Source: Branchiostoma floridae
Taxonomy: Eukaryota; Chordata; Leptocardii; Amphioxiformes; Branchiostomatidae
Direction of reading: 5' to 3'
NCBI RefSeq assembly: GCF_000003815.2
Contig: NC_049981.1
Location: 7,507,997-7,561,126 of the forward strand
DNA: 53,130 nt
The number at the start of each line of letters is the position of its first letter. Positions within the stretch are counted from its first letter, which is position 1. The position numbers and the translations under genes are program-made. This document shows, piece after piece, positions 41,216-51,877 of this stretch. The notes under the pieces were generated by a model. The model did not search any database and had not been told where the DNA came from. It saw nothing but the letters and a program-made list of their open reading frames with translations.

Positions 41216-42427
41216 GTGCGTCACAGCGAAATTAAGACTTTTGTAGCGTCTTGCTACCCCCTTAAGGTACGTGAACGTGATAGTTACCAGAAAGTATGAC
41301 AAAAGCTTGGTTTAAAAATGATGCTGTAACTCTTTAAAGTGTTTTATGGCCAAATGATGTTCGTAAAGTTGGACTGATTTCGTAAGCAGGAAATAACTCT
41401 ATCTATAAAGAAAAACCTTGGGATCGACGGAATGGACAAAGTGTACATTGTAAGACTAAAGAAGTTACATTATGTTCTTAGAATACAAATGATCCTGTAG
41501 ATCTTAAAGTGGCTAGAGTCTTAAAGATATTTACGGGTGGGGAGGGGTGGAAATCTGGTGCAAAATGGTCCATTAAAAAAAATTCGACGCCTCTTTTTCG
41601 ATGGCCCGCCCCCTAAATTTTTCGATGATCCCCCCCCCCCCAATTTTTCCTTACCTTTTCCATTGTACACACTGTATTTCAAGAAATGATACAGCAAAAT
41701 AATAGCAGTAGTGTTGTTATTTTCCTGCTACCGCGAAATTAAATCTCCGCGAAATTAAATGCATTTACAGTATACATGCTATGGCCCAGTGGCAGTTACA
41801 GCCGATGCACTCATATTCAAGGCACGGCCGTTTGTTTAACAGATCATTATCAGTGCCGGAGATGTCACGTACAGGGGTACCTGTTGGATCTGGACATTAT
41901 GTAAGTTCAGGCAGTGTTACGCATAGTATCTCATTTATAACAAATAAAGACGACACTGCCCCTTTAGACAGCTTCTAATTCATTATCAATATCATAAGAT
42001 ATATGTAACCAAGTATGATGAAGAAACTGTTAGAATTGAATGAGAACGAAGTAGATCTAATCGGAACGTGTTGCTATCTCGTAGTAAAACCCGACACCTC
42101 AAGGCAGCATAGAGGCCCTGCTCCACCATTTGCATATATATTAGCAGAGTCCAAATAAACAAGGTGTTCGACTCTTCCCTTCTTTACCGTCACCCCAGCA
42201 CGATCCGTATCGTGCTTATTTATGTAAACATTACAAAATACAAAAGCAGAACCGAGCGGTATGCAGGTCGCAAATGTTTACTTTGTTGTCCCATGACCAT
42301 GACCATTGCCGTGCCAGTAACAGTTGGTGCCCAAATATTCATGGCATGAATGTTTGTTTAACAGATGATTATCAGTGTTGAAGTAGTGACGCACAGGCAT
42401 ATCTGTTAGATCTGAACGATTACTTGG
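41216..42427. other. possible 5' intron, nothing coding
   Basis: AT-rich with a C homopolymer near 41631 and the CGCGAAATTAAATCTCCGCG inverted motif at 41733-41752, leading to GCATTTACAGTAT as near 8950. Confidence 0.5.
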
Positions 42428-42990
42428 TTCTAACAATGTATTTTTCAAGTTTATTTGCTATATTACTGTTATTTTATTACATAGATAAAATCTAATGTTA
42501 TCTAGAATAGCTTTCATAAATAGATATGCATAAATTATGCTAATTTGATGACATAATCGGCCAAAATCCAAGTTAGTAGACCACATGACCAGATCAAGAA
42601 TAACTAGTTTATTATCCCTTAGAATTTGCAACTACCTCTTTTTAATCCAAAAAACGTTTTAGTCTATTTCCATTTTCTTTTAATATTTTGTGATTATTTG
42701 TTGCAAAAATGTATTTTTGAATATTCAAGGTGGTGAATATAAGATTGCGGAGCCCAACTGGTATCTTAGATATGTATGACGTCGCTGGGTGACGTAATTT
42801 TGACGTCATTGATGTTGATATTGCATAAGTCGTAACAAACATTTATCATTCTGGTGTATGCACTTATGCTGTTATATTTTTGTAGCATACCTTGACGTTT
42901 TCTGGGAATTCTCCTTTTTAATGAATCCAGCCAGTATAATCAAAATCATGACGTCATAAATACGTCAACAACAACAACAAATTTCCCAAC
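42428..42990 (+). mobile_element. TTAA-type MITE, partial copy
   Basis: Collinear with the middle and right parts of the element at 43024-43976 (TCTAACAATGTATTTTTCAA ... ATTATGCTAATTTGATGACA ... TGACGTCATTGATGTTGATA). It lacks both termini and lies immediately upstream of the complete copy. Confidence 0.82.
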
Positions 42991-43023
42991 TTATGTCTAC
43001 AAGCTGAAAGTTTCGTGGGTTAA

Positions 43024-43976
43024 CCCTATTCAGACCGGGGGGGGGGGGGGCTTTTGAGGCCAGCGCCATTTTCGATGTCCTATAACGCCAGAACGGCTTA
43101 CGCTAGAGCCACCAAATTTGTTGAGTTTTCCTAAAATATTGTTGGCAACAATTTTACGAAGTTTGACAAATTTTCCATTTTTTCGTGTTGCCATGGCAAC
43201 CGTTTGTTGACAGGCTGTTTTGCCAAAAATCACTATTTTTGGTTCTAACAATGTATTTTTCACATTTATTTGCTATTTTACTGCTATTTTGTTACATAAA
43301 TAAAATCTTATATTATCTAGCATATCTTTCATAATTATATATGCATAAATTATGCTAATTTGATGACGTCATCAGCCCAAAATCCAAGATGGCGGACCGT
43401 ATGGCCAGATCAAGAATAACAAGCTAATTATCCCTTAAAATTTGTAACTACCTGGTATTTTTTAATCAAAAACCATCTAAATAAATGAATAGAGTCTATT
43501 TCCATTGCTCTTTGTGATTATTTGTTGCAAAAAAAGTATTTTTAAAAATTCAAGGTGGTGGATATAATATGGCGGAGCCCAACCTGTATTTTAGATGTGC
43601 ATGACGTCATTTTATGACGTCATTTTGACGTCATTGATGTTGCTATTGGCAACGCAAGTTGTAATAAACATTATTATTCTGTTATCTGCACTTGTTGTTA
43701 CATTTCTATAGAATAACTTGAAGTTTTCTGAGAATACCCTTTTTTCATGGGTCCGGCCAATATAATCAAATTGATGACGTCATAATTACGTCATCTTACG
43801 TCAACGTAACGTCAAACGTCCAATACTTGTCAGATATTATGTCTATATCATGTACTGAAAATTCAGTGGCCCTACGGCATGTCGTTTTAGAGTTATAAGA
43901 CTTCAAAGTGGAGGGCCTCAAAAGCCCCCCCCCCCCCGGTCCAGGGATGACCAAAAAAGCCCGGTCTGAATAGGGT
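43024..43976 (+). mobile_element. TTAA-flanked MITE, complete (piggyBac-like)
   Basis: TTAA at 43020-43023 and 43977-43980 flanks CCCTATTCAGACCGGG and its mirror CCCGGTCTGAATAGGG. TTAA target duplication plus CCCT termini are the piggyBac hallmark. Inside are G and C homopolymers near the two ends, many TGACGTCA sites and conserved patches (GTTGCCATGGCAACCG, CCAAAATCCAAGATGGCGGA). No transposase. Other copies: 18205, 28283, 42428, 49215 and 50891. Confidence 0.9.
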
Positions 43977-43980
43977 TAAG

Positions 43981-44066
43981 AGTCGTTTAAGAGTCAGAAG
44001 GGGAGGGCCTCAACCCCCCCCCCCCCCTCCAGGGATGACCAAAAAAGCCCGGTCTGAATAGGGTTA
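43981..44066 (+). mobile_element. duplicated right terminus of the TTAA MITE
   Basis: GGGAGGGCCTCAA, a C run, CCAGGGATGACCAAAAAAGC, CCGGTCTGAATAGGG and TTAA repeat the last ~70 bases of the adjacent element. Confidence 0.9.
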
Positions 44067-44457
44067 AGACACGAAATTTCCGGAACATTTAGATGGTCAT
44101 AGGTGTCATAGGTTGAAGGCTGATAGCCAGTATAAAACTACCATACCAGAATGGCTATTACATCAAAATATTTGCCACAGGCCTTCTACTTTAAAAAAAA
44201 ATAAAAGGAGAATTTGCCACCCTAGAGGGTACCGATATTTGAAATTTGGTGTCCTGACACTTCACATACAACCCATTCACATAAGTTCTTTAATATGAGT
44301 ACGCTGTGCTGTTCATAACCATAGATACATCTTGAAAACATTTTGAAATTTTGTGCCATACTGTAGTCTAAGGAGGTTCCTTTTTTCAACCTCCTTGTGT
44401 AGTCTAATAGTAACAACAATTCTCTGACTTAAAACCAGGACTGAATTACAATTAAAC

Positions 44458-44625
44458 ATGGGGTACAATGGGAAGTACCTCAAAGGAATGGGATTTACCC
44501 TTGTGGTGATGGGATCTCTCAACATCATCCTGGGTATAGCTGCAGATGCTGCATTTGCCTCCTTGGGTGCAAATGGCTCCGGCGTATACTTCCACAACAG
44601 TGTACCAATATGGAATGGCATTTTT
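44458..44625 (+). CDS. MS4A/CD20-like four-span protein, exon 1
   Basis: ATG at 44458, 56 codons, donor TTT|GTAAGT, phase 0. MGYNGKYLKGMGFTLVVMGS then LNIILGIAADAAF: first membrane helix with the LG..QI..G..NI.LG-type pattern of the CD20/MS4A family. An extracellular loop (NGSGVYFHNS) follows, then SVPIWNGIF, the start of helix 2 with the P.W.GI.F motif. MS4A proteins are tetraspan surface proteins that form oligomers and ion-permeable or signalling complexes. A possible acceptor (AAAACCAG, 44438) just upstream suggests a 5' UTR intron. Alternative: another small tetraspan family. Confidence 0.7.
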
Positions 44626-44948
44626 GTAAGTAGTCTCCAGATCTCCAGATTGTAAGTAGTCTCCAGGTTGTACAAAGTAGCATAACACAGTATTTTCCAC
44701 AATGACGTAGGGGTAAAAGGTAGTGTGGCCGAGACTACTTTCAGATCGTATGTATAAGATTATGATGCTGGTCATTTCGGTGTACAAATGCGCGTAACCT
44801 TTAGAGTTGACTGCCTTGTTGTCGAGTTCCGTACTGCCCCATTTTAAAGATTGTGTCAATGTGTCAAAATTAAAACAAAAATACGATAACTTTGTTTGCT
44901 TTTCAGTTATTTTGTACATTATACCCTCGACTTCAACATAATCGTTTG
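44626..44948 (+). other. MS4A-like intron 1, proximal
   Basis: The donor context GTAAGTAGTCTCCAG is duplicated at 44655-44669. Otherwise unremarkable. Confidence 0.7.
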
Positions 44949-45398
44949 TTACGCTTCAAAACAGCACCCTGATATGATTTTGTCCACGTCAATGTCAGTC
45001 ACCTTGTGGTCCTTAACTATAGGATTCCCAAAGGCCCAAAACTGTGTTTTGCTATCACAAAGCGAAAGGCGAGCCCTGCCGACCCATGCGGCGGATGTCG
45101 CTCGGTGGAGGTCAAGGGTCACTTCCTTCATCGTAATTCCATACGATTGCTCTACTAGCAATCCTACCATCATTATGTTTTTCATCGGGTAGGGAAAATC
45201 CCAGGACAATTTGTCAGCTGATAAAAGCTCATTGGAAAAACAGTGTTGTTGCCAGTGTGTTATTTTTCTTTTTCTATCTTCTTCTGTTAGTGAATCAGAG
45301 ATTAGGTCAGATATTAACTGTTGTTGAACAACGTGACTGAGCAATTTGTAGCCAATTAGAGCTCCGATGATACTAGCTGTTGTTTTGAATATTATCAA
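44949..45398 (-). other. unrecognised open frame, 149 codons, no ATG at its start
   Basis: Open on the minus strand from a TAA at 45407-45405 to TAA at 44951-44949. The first near-start codon is TTG (45398), and the first ATG is internal (MKNIMMVGLL). Fragments: SLTEEDRKRKITHWQQ, DKLSWDFPYPMKNIMMVGLL, DLHRATSAAWVGRARLSL, FGNPIVKDHKVTDIDVDKII. It looks coding in composition but I recognise no family. It lies inside intron 1 of the MS4A-like gene, antisense, and its 5' end abuts a TA-flanked transposon at 45408. It could be an exon, a decayed gene or chance. Confidence 0.35.
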
Positions 45399-45407
45399 TT
45401 TGTTTTA

Positions 45408-46264
45408 CTCGCACACAATACGAGAGGGTGAATACAATTGTATAGTATAGTTAACGTTTACTTACGTTAACGACCTGGTCCCAAAACCAAGGAGATGTAG
45501 GTTTTTATTATTTTTATTGGCACACAATACTAACGGGGGCCGCCCTAATAAGATGCCCGCTTTTTGACGCGCTCGAACTCACGGCGCTCCATCACTAGTT
45601 GCCAGAGAGTGGTCAAGTTTTGATCAATGAATTTTGAACACATTCATCTAAAGAACATACTTGGGTAAGGATGCATTCTCCTTGTTACAAGTGGCAAACA
45701 CTGAGGACGTTTTCGTGAATATAACTTCCGATTTTGTTGCGCTGGACAGTGCGCCCTAACTTGCCCCGCTTTTGTAATTTTCTCTTTTCGGAAGCTGGTG
45801 AACAATTTAAATAAACGTAGATACAAATTTTATTTTTATGATATATTAGCTTTCTTTTGACAATAGAATTGTGATTGTGTGTGCTTCTCGTCTCCCGAGA
45901 GGAGAGCTAAATCCAGCACAATCGAGGTTGTGTTTCGACAGAAAATCGAGGTTGTGTTTCGACAGAAAACCTCACTTACGTGATGAACTCGGTCCCAGCA
46001 CGAAAAGAAAAAAAGCATTTAAGAATAACGGTTTTTCGACAAAACGATAAATAAATACACAATACACGTTACAACTATACTTTGCATGCAAATAACAATT
46101 GTATGCATTGGCTATGCTTATTTAACTTTTTGATTGGCAAAGACAGTGGCAACAAACACGTTGTACTTATGCATAATAGGATCAGCAAAAAATCCGGGCA
46201 TCTTAGGGCAGGGGGCATCTTAGGGCGGCCCCCGTTATATGCTGAGTCTAATATTGTGTGCGAG
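45408..46264. mobile_element. TA-flanked inverted-repeat element
   Basis: The termini CTCGCACACAATA and its mirror TATTGTGTGCGAG are flanked by TA on both sides, as for Tc1/mariner-type insertion. A second inverted pair lies inside: CACACAATACTAACGGGGGC CGCCCTAA..GATGCCC (45521-45558) against the GGGCATCTTAGGGCGGCCCC-type sequence near 46190-46232. A 24-bp tandem duplication (ATCGAGGTTGTGTTTCGACA) lies at 45920-45968. Non-coding. Confidence 0.75.
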
Positions 46265-46424
46265 TAGCTTGAAAAAAGGGTATGGGGAAAATTTTGCATT
46301 TTCGTGAAAAGGTTGTTTCAAGTTTCAAGTTGTGATCATTTTGTTCTCATCGTCACAGCATTGTTTTCTTAGTTTCCACTAAAACGCATATTATGTTGTA
46401 ACTAATGTATTTTGTTCTTAACAG

Positions 46425-46484
46425 GTCGTCATAACTGGTGTCCTGGCGATTCGCAGTGGAAAAAAGCCGACAAACAAGGGGCTG
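46425..46484 (+). CDS. MS4A/CD20-like protein, exon 2
   Basis: Acceptor TTCTTAACAG, donor CTG|GTAAGT; 60 nt, phase 0-0. VVITGVLAIRSGKKP TNKGL completes helix 2 (F.VITGVLAI) and gives the basic intracellular loop. Phase agrees with exons 1 and 3. Confidence 0.75.
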
Positions 46485-47187
46485 GTAAGTTTTTATGTTT
46501 CAAGATGACACATCAACAAAAAGTATTCAGTCTGAATGTAAACCGAGTACATGCAGTAGTTCGCGAAAATTGCTAAGCTTAGCTTTTTTGGTCTTGTCAA
46601 ACAAAAATGTACTTCCTTTCCTCATCATAGACATCACTAAATATGGTGTTTTGGCGACGCCTCAGGGGCTAGCCTAATAGTATGGTGTGCGTCCGTTTGA
46701 CAAGAATTCCCAAAATTTCACGAATTTCCCCCCAGGCATGTCAGGAACTTTAGCTGCATCATCCCTTTAGAAGGGAATAACTTAAGAATGGGTTGACGGA
46801 TCTTCATGATATTTGAAATGCAGATAGCTTCGGAGATGCCTTCTATGAATAAGGACTATCAATGCATATCAGGGGTTAATTTGCATACTTAATGAGCACA
46901 GTTTATTAAGCCACAGTATTTCATAATACAAGGGCACTTAAACATGACATATTTAACTAGAAAAAGAGAGAAATGTCGAAATACTACAAACACACTATTT
47001 AATAGCTTAAATAAATATTTTACCGCTCCTTCTTCAAGATGAAGATACAGTTGCTCAGCACATGTGACCTTCTCCTCAAAGAAGACTTCTGTATAAGAGA
47101 ACTGAATGTTTTTGTTGGGGGGGGGGGGGGGGGATGAGTCTATTGCATTTACTTGTCTGATATGTTGTTTTGCTCTGTTATAAATAG
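46485..47187 (+). other. MS4A-like intron 2
   Basis: Dispersed-repeat text (AAGAATGGGTTGACGGATCT...) near 46780-46880 and a G homopolymer near 47118. No exon. Confidence 0.6.
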
Positions 47188-47343
47188 ATGGTGGCACTTA
47201 TGATACTGGGGATCTTCACCATCTTGTCTGCAGCCTGCTGCTTCTCCATGGGCATTCTCGGATCACGGATCATCGAGGAGGGTGTCGTATATATGGTTAT
47301 ATTGCCAGAAATTATAATAGTTCCTGGAGCATCAGGTTGGTAG
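47188..47343 (+). CDS. MS4A/CD20-like protein, exon 3 (end uncertain)
   Basis: Acceptor TTATAAATAG, phase 0. MVALMILGIFTILSAACCFS then MGILGSRIIEEG is helix 3. The frame continues VVYMVILPEIIIVPGASGW to TAG at 47341-47343. The family normally has a fourth helix after an extracellular loop, so either a donor lies inside this stretch (GTC|GTATAT near 47286, or TCAG|GTTGGT at 47336) or this gene ends early. No fourth-helix exon was found downstream. A strong inverted repeat begins three bases after the stop. Confidence 0.65.
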   Translation: MVALMILGIFTILSAACCFSMGILGSRIIEEGVVYMVILPEIIIVPGASGW

Positions 47344-47345
47344 AG

Positions 47346-47467
47346 TATAGGATATAGGAGAATTCTTGTACACAACCACGATGTACTTACCTTGCGCATG
47401 TTTCGGTGTCTATCAAGCAAAGAAATGTACATCCTGGCTATGTACAAAAATTCTCCTATATCCTATA
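47346..47467. repeat. 41-bp inverted repeat with 40-nt loop
   Basis: TATAGGATATAGGAGAATTC...GATGTAC (47346-47386) pairs with GTACATCC...TTCTCCTATATCCTATA (47427-47467), 37 of 41 matching. A transcript of this region would form a long hairpin immediately after the exon 3 stop. Confidence 0.9.
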
Positions 47468-47724
47468 GTTTTGATAGTTTTGTATCCTGGAGGTGCACGA
47501 GGCATTGCCTTTGTTTATGAATCATATTCAAGCGAGAGATTTTTGTCTGTTTTCACAAGAATACATGTGTGGCTATACTGTAAATCATTACACAGAAGCT
47601 GAAAAATTAGCATTTTGTAAATCATAAAAAGAGTTTGGAAAAATGATGCAAATGTCATACAAATGCCTCTTTTGTTATCATAAAATGTCTTGATTTTCTT
47701 GTAGACCTTCTTCTTGAACTGGCA
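47468..47724. other. 3' flank of the MS4A-like exon, nothing recognised
   Basis: No fourth membrane-helix exon or polyadenylation signal that I can support. Confidence 0.5.
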
Positions 47725-48560
47725 CAAGGTCTTCTTCTTTCTTTCTTTCGTTCTCCTGTCAAATCTTCAAAACACTGTATCTCCATCGTTCCTGGACCGA
47801 ATGACTTGGAATTTGGCACAAGGGTAGAGCTAGAGTAGGACAATGCCCTTGGACGTTTATTTCTTCATTTTTTTTTCATATCTGCCCCTAAAATGATTTT
47901 ATTGAGTTTTTTGGCAATTTTCAGACCAAAACTGTATTACATCAGAATGACCTGAAATCAGCCCCCTTGCTTTACAAATTAAGAATTTAGCTCGGCCGAG
48001 TTGTTAGCGAGCTCAAAATTACGAGGAGGTATGACCCTGATGCCGACGAAGAAACTCTATCATTTGTTCGTGGTCATCAGGGTCATGCCTCCTCGTAATT
48101 TAGAGCTTGCTGACAACTCGGCCGAGCTAAATTCTTGATTTGTAAAGGGGGCTTACAGAGGTGCCTTGATCATATGCCCACATGGAGTCAATAACAGTTT
48201 TGGCATACAGTACTAGTGCAACAAAATGCTTAATTTTGCTATTTTTGGGCCATTTTTTGACGAAAAAAGTACATTTTTGGCTCCTGTACCCTGGTTTTAC
48301 AACCAATTAAGCTGAAATCTGGCATGTGGCGATTTGTTTGGCCATTTTTCTTCAAAAAAGACACTTTTGGCTTCTGTACGCTGGTTTTGCAACCAAATGA
48401 CCTAAATTTTGGTACAGAGGTGCACCATATATTCATTCAAATGACCCATGTATTTTTTCTGACAAGAACCACTTTTAGGGGGATTTTTTTGGTCATTTTC
48501 CGATGGTCACAGGGTCAGTGACCTCAAGGTCGTTGACCCTATTTTTAGGCTTTCTCATTT
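47725..48560. repeat. dispersed repeat related to 4003-4400
   Basis: TTCTCCTGTCAAATCTTCAA, CGTTCCTGGACCGAATGACT and GGCTCCTGTACCCTGGTTTT match the repeat starting at 4003. The foldback MITE at 47960 is nested in it. Confidence 0.75.
47960..48154. mobile_element. long-palindrome foldback MITE
   Basis: AGCCCCCTTGCTTTACAAAT...TTAGCTCGGCCGAG and CTCGGCCGAGCTAAATTC...TTGTAAAGGGGGCT form a near-complete palindrome. Same family as 20021-20212. Confidence 0.92.
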
Positions 48561-48649
48561 GCAGAACTGTATGCCAGTATAACTTAATTAAAATGGAAAC
48601 CAATCGCTTAGCCCGAATCAATAACGTGAGGATAATTTGGCAGCCAATC

Positions 48650-49195
48650 AGCTAGTCTGGTACTATCTGGAAGAGTCCATTGTTACACGGAGGGGTCCTT
48701 TTTTTAAAAATTCATCTTTGGACGGGATTATGTGAAGTCTTTCAGTGGGTGTATTCTTGGACTGGTCTATTTTGCAATTTTACATGGGGTGTGCTGGAAG
48801 AGTCCATTCTTGCACGTAGGTTTTTTCTTATTCATATTTTGGACTTAGGTGACTACTAGTATGTCAAAGTCTCTCAGTTTGGTTATTTTTGGATTGGTCT
48901 AATTTGCAATTTTACATGGAGTGCACTGGAAGAGTCTATTCATGCATGGAGGGGACATTCTTTAAAAATCCATTTTTGGACTTTGGTGACTATTTCAAAG
49001 TCTTTCAGTGGGATGATTTTTGGACTGGTCTAATTTTCAATTTTACATGGGTGTGCTGAAAGAGTCCATTCTTGCACGGATAGGAGCATTTTTAAAATCC
49101 ATTTTTGAACTTTGGTGATTATGTCAAAATGTTTTCAGACTGGTCTATTGTACCTTTTCATGCACAGGGGACCTTTTTTGCTAACTTCAATTTTG
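48650..49195. repeat. ~130-bp tandem repeat, about 4 copies
   Basis: CTGGAAGAGTCCATT-type anchors at about 48667, 48794, 48926 and 49056. Each unit also contains CTGGTCTA(A/T)TTT..CAATTTTACATGG and CAAAGTCTTTCAG. Non-coding. Confidence 0.88.
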
Positions 49196-49214
49196 GATTC
49201 GGTTTCTTATTTAA

Positions 49215-49775
49215 CCCTATTCAGACCGGGCTTTTTTGGTCATCCCTGGACCGGGGGGGGGGCTTTTGAGGCCCTCCACTTTGAAGTCCTATAACTCTAA
49301 AACGACGTGCCGTAGGGCCACTAAATTTTTAGGACATGATATCGACATAATATCTGACAAGTATTGGACGTTTGACGTTACGTTGACGTAAGATGACGTA
49401 ATGATGACGTCATCAATTTGATTATATTGGCCGGACCCATGAAAAAAGGGTATTCTCAGAAAACTTCAAGTTATTCTACAAAAATGTAACAACAAGTGCA
49501 GATAACAGAATAATAATGTTTATTTCGACTTGCGTTGCCAAGAGCAACATCAATGACGTCAAAATGACGTCATAAAATGACGTCATACACATCTAAGATA
49601 CCAGTTGGACTCCGCCATATTATATCCATCACCTTGAATTTTTAAAAATACTTTTTTTGCAACAAATAATCACAAAGGGCAATGGAAATAGACTAAATAC
49701 ATTCATTTAGATGGTTTTTGATGAAAAATACCAGGTAGTTATAAATTTTAAGGGATAATTAACTCGTTATTCTTG
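49215..49775 (-). mobile_element. TTAA-type MITE, inverted, right part
   Basis: TTAA at 49211-49214, then CCCTATTCAGACCGGG and the right half of the element in reverse orientation relative to 43024-43976, up to the 100-N gap. Confidence 0.88.
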
Positions 49776-49875
49776 NNNNNNNNNNNNNNNNNNNNNNNNN
49801 NNNNNNNNNNNNNNNNNNNNNNNNNNNNNNNNNNNNNNNNNNNNNNNNNNNNNNNNNNNNNNNNNNNNNNNNNNN
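49776..49875. other. assembly gap (100 N)
   Basis: Placeholder gap within a MITE copy. Confidence 0.97.
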
Positions 49876-50790
49876 AGATCGTCAAAGGGCCATACATATA
49901 AGCCATACTTTGTACCTTGTACAATTGCTGTGCAATAAAGTTATGATTATAAGCGAGGCTCGAGCGATTGCCGCAGACTCGTCGTCCGATCGATTTTCGC
50001 GAAATGTGACAGGGGTATATCCAATACTGAGAGACTTTTACGTACAATGTAATGGGATTTGTATCATAGTTTAAGGTCAATCTTAAAATTAGAATTACTT
50101 TTATGGGGACCAAATGTGAACATGTACAAAACCAAAATAGTGCGTATGAAATATTGATAATGACTGCGACCTAGCCATACAGGTTCCCAGAGTACACTGG
50201 CTACATTTAGTATATTAATACTATTTTTTATCCCAATACTGTTTTGAATTGTCTGTCTGTAATGTTTCTTAAGAACTGTTCATTGTAATGATTTATAATC
50301 TTCGATTTTAACCACTTTGATGACATCATGATGTCAACCGTTTGTAATGTCGCAATTCAGCTTTGTGTCTGCAATGTCAGTGTCAGTTTGTTGAATTTCG
50401 AAATAAACCAGTCATATATATTTGACATGCTATGCATTATATTCTTTGCTCTAATTGAGATTCCACTTTTGAACAGCACCATTATTGTATCTAATAGACA
50501 TCACTAACATGTATAGATAGGAGAGACAACTAGATTGACTCTATAGCAATTGTAGACTATATAATGCAGTGTGCCATGAATATCTAGCCTGGTATCCAGC
50601 CTCATGACAGCTCTCAAGTCTCTTCTGTCATCTCTAAAAATGCAAGCGTGACCAGACGTACATGTATTTGCAGGGAGGAAAGAAAAGATTCAGGAGCTAT
50701 AAAATGGCTGGATACCATGGCCAGGCTAATTAATGCCAGCAAGCTGTATCGGTATGTTTTAGCATATTTCTTGTGATATAATGCCATCAT
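49876..50790. other. isolated 915-bp contig between two gaps
   Basis: It begins with a repeat matching 20340-20431 (GCGATTGCCGCAGA, TCGTCGTCCGA, AAATGTGACAGG) and includes the MITE at 50587. No exon. Its placement between two halves of one MITE is suspicious. Confidence 0.6.
50587..50729. mobile_element. short TAGCCTGG-type MITE
   Basis: TAGCCTGGTATCCAGCC faces TTAGCCTGGCCATGGTATCC (reverse complement of the right end). Same terminal motif as the element at 3049-3482. Confidence 0.75.
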
Positions 50791-50890
50791 NNNNNNNNNN
50801 NNNNNNNNNNNNNNNNNNNNNNNNNNNNNNNNNNNNNNNNNNNNNNNNNNNNNNNNNNNNNNNNNNNNNNNNNNNNNNNNNNNNNNNNNN
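50791..50890. other. assembly gap (100 N)
   Basis: Second placeholder gap flanking the isolated contig. Confidence 0.97.
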
Positions 50891-51110
50891 TTGGATTTTG
50901 GGCTGATGACGTCATCAAATTAGCATAATTTATGCATATATAATTATGAAAGATATCCTAGATAATATAAGATTTTATTTATGTAACAAAATAGCAGTAA
51001 TATAGCAAATAAATGTGAAAAATACATTGTTAGAACCAAAAATAGTGATTTTTGGCAAAACAGCCTGTCAACAAACGGTTGCCATGGCAACACGAAAATA
51101 TGGAAAATTC
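50891..51110 (-). mobile_element. TTAA-type MITE, inverted, middle part
   Basis: TTGGATTTTGGGCTGATGAC through AACGGTTGCCATGGCAACAC: reverse-orientation sequence equivalent to about 43180-43390 of the complete copy. It directly continues, with a small deficit, the fragment ending at 49775. Confidence 0.88.
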
Positions 51111-51729
51111 ATATTTCATATGTATGTATGTATTTGGTCTAACAAGGTACATGTATGCAGTTGGTGTTTTTGATACATACTACTAGAGTACTTTTTCTGT
51201 ATCAAGGTTAAACTCGGTAACATCCATCACAAAGCAATGGACCCAAATGTTTGACTGACGGACTCCAGTCGAAGAAGGAGCAATTCATTGCTTCTGTGAC
51301 GTCACGTTAGGCCAGAGCAAGTAAATTTCATGGATAACATCAGCGCGCACATTAATTTTTTCGACTGATTTCAGAAAAAAAACCCAATAATTTCTATTTT
51401 CTTCGGAGATGGTCAACATGACGAGAAAATACCAAAATGAGCAAATATGTTGTGTTGTAGGCTACTGATTGTACTTGTAGAAGTGACACTAGCCAGGTAG
51501 CCATGACTGTAGTTATAGAAGTGAAACTAGTTAGATAGTTGTAAAAGTGGCACCAATATGGAATCCATGAGTGTAGTTGCCATGTTGGTAAGTGATACCA
51601 TTCTACCGCACTAGTGTTGTTGTGCTTTACTACACTAGTTCACGTCTTGAATACAGGAATGAATGCCTTGTTGGCTGCGATACTATTGTTCGTCGCTTTC
51701 ATTCTTTTTGTAATGTTTATTGCATATAT
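51111..51729. other. intergenic; weak tandem repeats
   Basis: 51470-51590 has loose repeats of GTAG(A/T)AGTG(A/G)(A/C)AC(T/C)A. 51220-51340 has repeat-like text with CTGTGACGTCACG. No exon. Confidence 0.45.
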
Positions 51730-51877
51730 NNNNNNNNNNNNNNNNNNNNNNNNNNNNNNNNNNNNNNNNNNNNNNNNNNNNNNNNNNNNNNNNNNNNNNN
51801 NNNNNNNNNNNNNNNNNNNNNNNNNNNNNNNNNNNNNNNNNNNNNNNNNNNNNNNNNNNNNNNNNNNNNNNNNNNNN
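51730..51877. other. assembly gap (148 N)
   Basis: Run of N in AT-rich repeat-poor sequence. Confidence 0.97.
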
